A stretch of DNA of 64,000 nt from Siphonodentalium dalli (taxonomy: Eukaryota; Mollusca; Scaphopoda; Gadilida; Siphonodentaliidae): contig CP136061.1 of the NCBI GenBank assembly GCA_032622095.1, forward strand, positions 212,318,373 to 212,382,372, in the 5' to 3' direction. This document shows, piece by piece, positions 38,695-50,000 of the stretch. The notes under the pieces were generated by a model that was given only the letters and a program-made list of their open reading frames with translations, was not told the DNA's origin and made no database searches. Position 1 is the stretch's first letter. Every line of letters starts with the position of its first letter. A program made the position numbers and the translations under genes.

Positions 38695-41600
38695 GGTGAG
38701 AGAGAGAGAGAGAGAGAGAGAGCGCGGTAGATAGAGATGAGAGAAAAAGAGAAAACAAGTTGGGAGTGCCAGTAACCCCACACCCTTCCCATATCGTAGT
38801 ATTATGTCAGTATATGTTTTGTGTTATGTATACAATACTACATGTACATAATATACATACAAATTTAATAAATAATAATAATAATAATAAAAAATGCTTG
38901 TCTTGGCATTGACTATGTCAAAATAGTGGTCCTCTCGGACAAGTATTATGGCATAGTCAAATCCAAGCCATGCATTATCTATATAATAGCGCTCGCTTAA
39001 CCTCTCGCCGCTCAAGCTTTAGTTGTTGAGTGGGTCACATTGAATATCTGTCCCAAAAATGGCCACGGTGTTGAGTGGTTTGCTTATCACACACTCTAAA
39101 CATTCTGTGCAGATACAAAGCTCGACTGTAAATGCAACCCAGTTATCACCTACATGTAGATTAGCAATTGTACTGATTGTGTCATAAGATTTATTAATTT
39201 GGGGTTTATTGTCGTTTTCAGCAAATAAGGTAATGCCACTACATTTGCCAATGTTAGTGGCAGAGGATATCCCCACACTTACGGCTAATCTAACAGTGAT
39301 TTCAATGGAGAATAAACTGGTCGACCATGTGCGGCAAATCACCGGCCATCGGCGAGTAACTGGCAACTCCACCAGTTAACGACTTAGAATTACAGTGTCC
39401 ACGATGGAAACATGTGGATTTGAACCCTTGTCGACAGCGCTGGAGGGCGCGACGGCTTGGATTTGTATCCTCACCGACTGAACCACCAAGGCCCATGTGT
39501 CATAAGATCATGTACATAAATATACAGTACATACATCAATAATTCCTGTGTGAAGATGGATTCGATGAATTCAACTGTGTTTCGAAGGATCATTCTAATC
39601 CATTTACGTATTCTTCCCAATCTTCGCAAAGTCATCGGGGGGGGGGGGGGGGCTTCGCACTTCAGAAGAAGAAAGTTGTCGGCAGGTTTCATATGTGATG
39701 GCTTTATGATAGAACAAACCTAGCAAGCTGAGTGTCTGTATATTCCAAAAAAGGTTATTGGTACTAACCGAAGAAATTGATAACCCTATCCGTTGTGGTG
39801 GTTAGGGCTTCGTGTTACATATAGAAGTGCGCATAACTTTGTGATGTAGTGCCCTAACTGTGTTCGTACCTGTTGACCTTGAGGTAGCGAAACCTCTTTC
39901 TTATGGCAGATATCGGTTACATATGTTATGCACAGAACTCTGGAAAAATATTTTCCAGAGTCAAGGCAACTGTTGCTGTTTCCATTTTTCACAAGCTAAG
40001 ACACCGCTCTTTCTTGTTTATCGCATCAAGAATATGGATCGCTCTTTAGCGATACGGGAGGCGTTGGCGGTTGGTATGCTGTTAAAATATTCATAACGCA
40101 GAGGCACACACCCGAAAATCGCACAGCTTGTAATCCGACAAAACGTATTGTCACTCGGAACTGGAACAAAACTAACACCGCAAGTTTCATACAAAGAATC
40201 AACGCGACTAATTTCGAAGAACTAAATTATCTCCTAGATCAGCCGACGCACACCCATAACGCAAAGGAAAATCATAACAGAGCTTATAATGAATTGGAAG
40301 TAATCCTTACGAACGCAACATACCGCCAAAAACAAGACAAGTCGCGGAAGAATACTAAGCGAAACAGTAGTAAAAAACCGTTAGGTATGCTATGGTTTTC
40401 ACGTGATTGCGTCCACTCGAGGACAGCGTACCGAAAGGCGCGAAAGAATTATAACAAACATCCATCGAACTTTAATAAACAAAAAATTATTGAACGTAGG
40501 AACTCATATAAACACACACAACTAACAAGCAAACGTACATATAAAATAAATTTGGGCAAGAAAATACACAACTTAAAGGGGGAATCAAGCAAAGAATTTT
40601 GGAAATTGGTCAGGGAACTTGATGGGAAACTTGAAAATAGGCCAACACCTACAAGTAATGAATTCCAGCAATATTTCGAAACAATATAAGATGACATCAC
40701 TGGGGGTACCACTGACAATAGCATTGCATTAATGAACGTAAACATACAAAGAAATGATTTAGATATCTCACTTCTTAACAAATAAATTTATATAGAGGAA
40801 GTAATGAATGCAGCGAACAAACATAAAAATGAAAAGGCCCCAGGCTTTGATTCAGTAACAAATGAAATGATAAAATATAGTGTTGAGAAGTTGGGACATT
40901 TTTACAAAAAGTTATTCAATAAAATACTTGAAACGGGATACATTCCGACATTTTGGGAAATAGGTATTATTAGACCAATATACAAAAAAGAAGACCCGAC
41001 TAACCCCGATAATTACCGGAAGATCACACTCCTATGTACCCTATCAAAACTCTTCACAAGCATTATATGTACCCGTATAAATGGTTTTATCCAAGAGAAC
41101 AATCTCCAGACCGAAGCCCAAGCCGGGTTTCGGAAAGGATACAGTACAACAGACCACACATGTTCCCTATATTCCCTTACTCAAATTGTGAAATTAATGA
41201 AAATAAACTTATATTGCGCTTTCATAGATTTTTCCAAAGCATTTGATAGCGTTTATAGAGATGGCCTATGGAGAAAACTCCTACTTTCCGGTATCTCAGG
41301 GAAAATTTAGGAAATTATAAAAAGTATGTACAAAATCTCAAGATGTGTGTTTTGACCGACGTTTATTCAGGTCATTTCACAAGCCAGGTTGGCTTAAAAC
41401 AAGGAGATGGGTTATCGCCGATACTTTTTGCTCTGTACATCAACGACCTCGAGGAATACTTGAATAACTGTCGATGTAACGGTATTGATATCGGCAGATT
41501 TAGTGATTTTAACACAGAAATATATATCAAGCTTTTCTTACTAGTGTACGCTGATGACACCGCCCTTTTTTCAAACTCCCAAGCTGAGCTACAAAGCGCT

Positions 41601-44600
41601 CTGAATCATTTTGCTGCATACTGCAACAGTTGGAAGCTTAATATAAATACAAGTAAGACGAAAATTGTAGTGTTCGGCAATAAAAGAAAACACAAAAATC
41701 CACTCGCTTTTAACATAAACGGAAATGATATCGATATTGTTGGGCACATGGTTTAACAGAAAGTGTAATGTTTGCAAAGAACGAAATATGAGATGTAAAA
41801 ACGCGAAGAAAGCAATGTACGCGCTTATAAATAAGGTCAGAAGACACAATCTCTCGTACGACAGCATCTTAGAAATATACGACAAATCAATCGCCCCAGT
41901 AATGATACACGGATGCGAAATATGGGGTTTCGAGAGCACCACCAGTCTAGAAAAGCTCGAGAAATGGTTTCTTAAATTCGCACTCAATTTACGCAAAACA
42001 ACAAGCTCCGCTTTCATTTTCGGAGAAACCGGCATCATCCCAATTGGTATAAGAATACGAAACAGAAGTTTGTCATACTGGGGCAAAATATTGAACATGA
42101 CGTGTGATAGACTTCCCCTGATTCTGTACTATGTCATGTACAGTTACTACGTAACACACAAATGCAAGAATGCGTGGTTAGAATATATACAAAAAAGTCT
42201 AAATAATCTTTGTCTATCCAATATCTGGATCGACCAATCCACCCCCACCCCTCTATCTATAATACACTCATTAAACGCAGACTGAACGACGCGTATATAC
42301 AATCATGGCAAAGCGATATAGGAAGCTCTAATAAATGTGCATTTTACAGAATTATTAAAACAGAATTCTCAAAAGAAACATACTTAGCATTAGATAACAA
42401 GACAACAGTACTGTAACCCGCTTACTTAAGTTCAGAACGAGAAACCATCATCTGCCAGTATAGAATCCGGATCATGGACCAACAAGGACTACTCAGATAG
42501 AAAATGTTCATCCTCAAATGCAAGAAACTACTCGATCTAAGACAGAAACATATCAAACCCTACTACAGAGTTAGGCCAACACATACAAATCGAATGCGCT
42601 TTTCACCTGCAGAAATAGACGAACTCTGACTAATCTAAGCATATTCATCCGCGACGCCCTACGTTTAATGGAACTCCTGTGGCAAATAACAACACCTGAA
42701 TATAAATGAACAAACGATCAACCGCAGTAACTAAGTAACATGCCCCATGCACCCCTCACCCGTTCAATAAGATTGCGATATAACGCGTGCGAGTTAATGA
42801 CACCCCATCCTTTCCGAAATAAAAAGATTGACTTGTGCATATGCTCCATATTACCCCGACCCAAGTCTGAACCCTTACTTTTGCCAATTATATATTATAT
42901 ATACAATGGACCCCCCCCCCCCACATATCTATTATATATTTTGGAAGATCTGTTTGTTTGTTTGTTTGTTTGTGTGTGTGTAATCGATGAACTCGAAAAC
43001 GGCCGACCCGATTTCGATGAAACTTGGTATGTGGGGGTATTTTCGGGTCAGGAGTAACATAGGCCTATTGATTTTCAGATCCGAGGTCAACTTTTCACGT
43101 GCCGAGGTCAAATCTGTTTTTACGCTGTGTTACGGGACTTTCATTTGAGTTCGGTGCTTACAAATCGATTCGAAACAGCGCGAATAATAAAATGCCAGTC
43201 ATAATAATGACACTGTGAGAATCTTTCGTGTTTCCTCTTTCCAACGATATATAATGCGTATGTATCCGTTTTAGTTATCTGCCTCAATTATCAAGAAGAA
43301 GTGGTACTATCTTCCATCAGGATAAAAACAATGCGTAACTTCTATGACGTCGTTAGAGGTCATAACGTTAGATCACGTTAACGCTCAACCGGCCGATGCA
43401 TTTGACTGTTTCAGACGTCTTGGCGATATCTCGGGCACCGATGGTAATTTATCTTTACGTTGAAACTTGATAATTAAAGACACGATTGGCCTTGGCGGTG
43501 GGTATCCTGTGAAAATATCTCCAACCGTCAAAAACCGCTGCAAACAGAAAGAACATCAAAATGTAGATAGACTTTGTCCGTATACAAATAAGAAATATCG
43601 CATAAATAATATGTTATGGTCATATGTTTGACCATTGTTATGTAAACAAAAGGGTAAAAAGTAACTTTTCTGGTGTTTGTTTATATTATGATGGTAAACA
43701 TAAAGAGCGTTCTTTGTTGGTGAATACCTGATATGGAACTAATAAAGAGCGTTTATGTCATTTGTGTGTGATTAGCCAGTAGCATTGTGCTGTCTTCTGT
43801 AACACAATCAGGCTCTTGCTTAGGTAAATTATAGTAGGTCTTTATGATAACATGCTGTTTACGCGATGGTCATGGTATATATGAACGGAACTGTATGCGT
43901 TTTACTGTTTTTCTGTTTACGGTGTTTGGAACAAATATGAATATTTTCGACAATTAAGGCCGCACGTGCCTTTAATGAGCGTGTGTGTATGAGGCGCGTT
44001 TATATACTTGAGTGGAAATCAAATCGGGTTAAACTGGCGGATTTTTACGGACGAAATTTGATGCATAGGGTATCTCGGTATCCGCTGGGCCGATTTCCCG
44101 GTATCCGCTGGGCCGATTTCCACCATTTTTGGGGTGGTGGTGTTTGACCCCACCTGACCTTCAAAATGGTCAATTCAAGGTCAAATCGGGTAAAACCGGA
44201 TGGATTTCGGGTCAAATCGTGACCCCACTTGACCTTGGCCTTCAAAATAGACAATTCAAGGTCAAACCCGGACGAAGTCGGGTCACCTTCTAGTCTATTA
44301 TATATTTTGGAAGATCTGTTTGTTTGTTTGTTTGTTTGTGTGTGTGTAATCGATGAACTCGAAAACGGCCGACCCGATTTCGATGAAACTTGGTATGTGG
44401 GGGTATTTTCGGGTCAGGAGTAACATAGGCCTATTGATTTTCAGATCCGAGGTCAACTTTTCACGTGCCGAGGTCAAATCTGTTTTTACGCTGTGTTACG
44501 GGACTTTCATTTGAGTTCGGTGCTTACAAATCGATTCGAAACAGCGCGAATAATAAAATGCCAGTCATAATAATGACACTGTGAGAATCTTTCGTGTTTC

Positions 44601-47024
44601 CTCTTTCCAACGATATATAATGCGTATGTATCCGTTTTAGTTATCTGCCTCAATTATCAAGAAGAAGTGGTACTATCTTCCATCAGGATAAAAACAATGC
44701 GTAACTTCTATGACGTCGTTAGAGGTCATAACGTTAGATCACGTTAACGCTTAACCGGCCGATGCATTTGACTGTTTCAGACGTCTTGGCGATATCTCGG
44801 GCACCGATGGTAATTTATCTTTACGTTGAAACTTGATAATTAAAGACACGGTTGGCCTTGGCGGTGGGTATCCTGTGAAAATATCTCCAACCGTCAAAAA
44901 CCGCTGCAAACAGAAAGAACATCAAAATGTAGATAGACTTTGTCCGTATACAAATAAGAAATATCGCATAAATAATATGTTATGGTCATATGTTTGACCA
45001 TTGTTATGTAAACAAAAGCGTAAAAAGTTACTTTTCTGGTGTTTGTTTATATTATGATGGTAAACATAAAGAGCGTTCTTTGTTGGTGAATACCTGATAT
45101 GGAACTAATAAAGAGCGTTTATGTCATTTGTGTGTGATTAGCCAGTAGCATTGTGCTGTCTTCTGTAACACAATCAGGCTCTTGCTTAGGTAAATTATAG
45201 TAGGTCTTTATGATAACATGCTGTTTACGCGATGGTCATGGTATATATGAACGGAACTGTATGCGTTTTACTGTTTTTCTGTTTACGGTGTTTGGAACAA
45301 ATATGAATATTTTCGACAATTAAGGCCGCACGTGCCTTTAATGAGCGTGTGTGTATGAGGCGCGTTTATATACTTGAGTGGAAATCAAATCGGGTTAAAC
45401 TGGCGGATTTTTACGGACGAAATTTGATGCATAGGGTATCTCGGTATCCGCTGGGCCGATTTCCCGGTATCCGCTGGGCCGATTTCCACCATTTTTGGGG
45501 TGGTGGTGTTTGACCCCACCTGACCTTCAAAATGGTCAATTCAAGGTCAAATCGGGTAAAACCGGATGGATTTCGGGTCAAATCGTGACCCCACTTGACC
45601 TTGGCCTTCAAAATAGACAATTCAAGGTCAAACCCGGACGAAGTCGGGTCACCTTCTAGTCTATTATATATTTTGGAAGATCTGTTTGTTTGGTTGTTTG
45701 TTTGTGTGTGTGTAATCGATGAACTCGAAAACGGCCGACCCGATTTCGATGAAACTTGGTATGTGGGGGTATTTTCGGGTCAGGAGTAACATAGGCCTAT
45801 TGATTTTCAGATCCGAGGTCAACTTTTCACGTGCCGAGGTCAAATCTGTTTTTACGCTGTGTTACGGGACTTTCATTTGAGTTCGGTGCTTACAAATCGA
45901 TTCGAAACAGCGCGAATAATAAAATGCCAGTCATAATAATGACACTGTGAGAATCTTTCGTGTTTCCTCTTTCCAACGATATATAATGCGTATGTATCCG
46001 TTTTAGTTATCTGCCTCAATTATCAAGAAGAAGTGGTACTATCTTCCATCAGGATAAAAACAATGCGTAACTTCTATGACGTCGTTAGAGGTCATAACGT
46101 TAGATCACGTTAACGCTTAACCGGCCGATGCATTTGACTGTTTCAGACGTCTTGGCGATATCTCGGGCACCGATGGTAATTTATCTTTACGTTGAAACTT
46201 GATAATTAAAGACACGGTTGGCCTTGGCGGTGGGTATCCTGTGAAAATATCTCCAACCGTCAAAAACCGCTGCAAACAGAAAGAACATCAAAATGTAGAT
46301 AGACTTTGTCCGTATACAAATAAGAAATATCGCATAAATAATATGTTATGGTCATATGTTTGACCATTGTTATGTAAACAAAAGCGTAAAAAGTTACTTT
46401 TCTGGTGTTTGTTTATATTATGATGGTAAACATAAAGAGCGTTCTTTGTTGGTGAATACCTGATATGGAACTAATAAAGAGCGTTTATGTCATTTGTGTG
46501 TGATTAGCCAGTAGCATTGTGCTGTCTTCTGTAACACAATCAGGCTCTTGCTTAGGTAAATTATAGTAGGTCTTTATGATAACATGCTGTTTACGCGATG
46601 GTCATGGTATATATGAACGGAACTGTATGCGTTTTACTGTTTTTCTGTTTACGGTGTTTGGAACAAATATGAATATTTTCGACAATTAAGGCCGCACGTG
46701 CCTTTAATGAGCGTGTGTGTATGAGGCGCGTTTATATACTTGAGTGGAAATCAAATCGGGTTAAACTGGCGGATTTTTACGGACGAAATTTGATGCATAG
46801 GGTATCTCGGTATCCGCTGGGCCGATTTCCCGGTATCCGCTGGGCCGATTTCCACCATTTTTGGGGTGTTGGTGTTTGACCCCACCTGACCTTCAAAATG
46901 GTCAATTCAAGGTCAAATCGGGTAAAACCGGATGGATTTCGGGTCAAATCGTGACCCCACTTGACCTTGGACTTCAAAATAGACAATTCAAGGTCAAACC
47001 CGGACGAAGTCGGTCACCTTCTAG

Positions 47025-47089
<65 letters not shown>

Positions 47090-50000
47090 GCCAATTATAA
47101 CACGTGATAATGTTTTACATCCCTACCTCCCCATGATTACATGTATACACCGTACCTACACCTACACGAATGTGCCCTATTGGTATACATGTTATATTAA
47201 ATGTTCAATTGGTTTATTCACATGAATATATATTTTATCACTCTATTATACCAATATTTGATCTATCCGTCAAAAACCACCATAACTCTTTCAACACCGC
47301 AGCCCTCTTTAGCGTGCATGACGTAATTTAAGTTCAACACCGCGGGCAGAGAATAATTTTCGGGAATAACAGGCAATAATATCACGTTTGCGGGCATATA
47401 CTAATGATGTTTTGACTGGTGACTTAGATATCATGTGGATGCTATTCTGTATCAATACTAATTTACTGTTGAACACGTAGACCTGACAAATACGGCCACA
47501 ATGAGATGTTCCCGACCTAAATATATACCGTTTATGTATGACGTCACAATTACTATTGTGGGGTTTCCCTGGTTTTTCCCCAAAAATGCTGACGAAACTG
47601 CCGAAAAGTGCGGTTTTTTAAAATCAGATACACATGTACCGATTAATCAGTTTGTTTTTGTTCATGACAAACACATTGCGATAATACATGTTTATGAAAT
47701 AAAGAAGATTGTTGCCCTTTCTAACGACATTTTCTGTGGTAACCGTCTAGTGTATCCTATTTTCGACGCAATTTTACGAAATTCACCGTGCCGTGCAATA
47801 GTGCGACTTCAATAATCATAGCTGCGAGTGCATGTTGTACGCATCATATTGACATGCATAAACATTTTGGGAATGCAATGAGAAGATCACTGGCAGTTGT
47901 GTTTGGAAAGTTATTCATAATTGCTTAGCATTATTACAGTTGAATACACGTGGGCCTATATCCGGGAAAATGGGTCAATCTCGGTTATACAACGCCTTCT
48001 TGTGCATACACTTGGTACCGAAAGAAAAGTAACATACCGTCCATATATAAGCATTTATCGGTTTATCAAACTTTTGAATATAATTTGATGACATATAGGC
48101 TTCAAACTGCCTTGAAGATTTACAGTAATGCCCTAAATAATCGACTCCTTAACCACAGAATAATTATGGGTAATTTTTCAGGATTTATTCGGAAATATGG
48201 CTTGTTGTCATTCATCGGAAAGCTCTCAGTGAGAGCTTTCCGATGAATGGCAACAAGCCATATTTCCGACAAAATCCTGAAAAATTACCCATAATTCTGC
48301 TGTGGTTAAGGATTGGATTATTTAGGTCATTACTGTAGCTACCTTAATTGGTAACTATGAAAATGTATCGCTACGAGTACCCGCTTAACAAGAATTAATG
48401 GAATTAAAGTGATGTGGAACACTCCAGCAGGGTGATCAAATATAAATGGATAATAATATTGCTCAAAGTAGTTATATTTACGAATATTAATCCAAATTAA
48501 CAACACACAAATCCAAATTGACAACACACACCGTCATTCTAAATATTAGTTAAATGCAATGACGCTATATGGCGAAATCGTTTGCGTTAGTTTATCGCCG
48601 ATGGTTGCGTCCCGAATTGAGATGTAAATATTTACAATTGAGCGTAGTTCAGACGATATTTTCTATGGAGTGGTATGGTCGATTTCTTTGAAATTTTCGG
48701 TGATGTTAGTAGAATGCTACATTCCCCGGGTTGGTATAGAGCCTGAGAACTAACTAAGTTTATCGCACTCGAACAAGTCCATAATATGTCTTTAATCTTT
48801 CGAATCTCATTTGTTACTGTTTCTCGATGTTCACAGGAAAAGCGGGCTGCCCCACAGAGAGCGGATACCAGCTGGAAACGAGGCTCAATGTATGCTACAA
48901 AATAAACCAGACGACCGGAGCATGGGACGACCACCAGGCATTCTGTTTAAACGAAGGCGGCCATCTCCTACTGATTCCAGATCAGACCACACAGGACTGG
49001 TTCAAAAATGAGCTGTCAAAACCAGGTATATATACGTAAGGCCCTAAATAATCGACTCCTTAACCACAGCAGAATTATGGGCAACTTTTCAGGATTTAGT
49101 CGGAAATATGACCTGTTGCCATTCATAGGAAAGCTCTTACTGAGAGCTTTACGATAAATGGCAACAAGCCATATTTCCGACCAAATCCTGAAAATTACCC
49201 ATAATTCTGCTGTGGTTAAGTAGTCGATTATTTAGGGCATTACTGTATGAAACCCACAGTTACAATTGTTCAACTGAAGGCTTTATCCTCAAACGTTACA
49301 GATGAACTGTCATTTTTGATACCAAATGAGTCGAAATTATTGCAATAATTTATAGATAATTTTCATTTCAGCTTCCAGAACAATAGAAACATGCTATCAC
49401 CCGGCAACCGTCATAAACAAATATGCCATTTTACATTGAAAACGAATATAATTGTTCACATAATTGTGAACGCTCGTTCAAAAATAAAACAAAATACTCC
49501 CGTTTTAAAGTGGATGTATAACAATCAGAACCTCCTATTAATGGACTGATGGTTACGATACAATTATTTAGTGGTGTAGAAAACGCACCAATTGTATATT
49601 CTATCGGTTAGCTCTCACAATGATGGCGTCCAAGTCATACACGTAGACCACACGGCTATGGAAAAATCATAAGCCTTGGACTAACAGAAAATGATAAATG
49701 GCTTAAATACTGTTATACGGACTGTATACATGATGTAAATACTTATTAAACGGACATGGCTCATTCGAGCTTCCGAATTATGTCCACGTAATTTGGTGGG
49801 AGGCCTAAAATAGGTTGACAGATACATGCACGCGAAATATTGATATACCCCCTTAATATAGTCTCAACAATACTGTCCATGGTCAAAGCCACTTTCCATC
49901 TGTTTTCAATGTTTCGCAAAGAAGTGAATCAAACGCTCTTTATTTCTATCAGGAACGGGCTGAACTAGGAACACTCTTTTCTGCTGAATGCCATGCAAAC

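Larger units (their letters stand above)
42928..47024 (+). mobile_element. Head-to-tail Helitron concatemer, three units
   Basis: Three near-identical units begin TCTATTATATATTTTGGAAG at 42928, 44294 and 45660, and end CTAG at 44293, 45659 and 47024. Unit ends meet directly as CTAG|TC with no spacer. The base before the array is A and the base after is T, the Helitron target. A hairpin (cccggacgaagtcggg) precedes each CTAG by 7 bases. TC start, CTAG end, a subterminal hairpin, A/T insertion and no target duplication together define a Helitron. Tandem joining fits the rolling-circle mechanism. The units have no Rep/helicase gene, so they are non-autonomous. Short frames inside are incidental. 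Confidence 0.93.

Noticed and set aside
41589-42098. A 169-codon minus-strand frame
   Set aside because: It is antisense to the LINE reverse transcriptase thumb and C-terminal region, whose plus-strand translation has clear RT motifs.
44045-44423. Frames of 64-69 codons repeated at 44045, 45411, 46777 and at 44229, 45595
   Set aside because: They repeat only because they lie in the Helitron units. No Rep/helicase or other domain is encoded.
42928-47024. Reading the 1366-bp array as an ordinary satellite
   Set aside because: The unit borders coincide exactly with TC and CTAG Helitron ends and with host A and T at the outer edges, which a satellite would not show.
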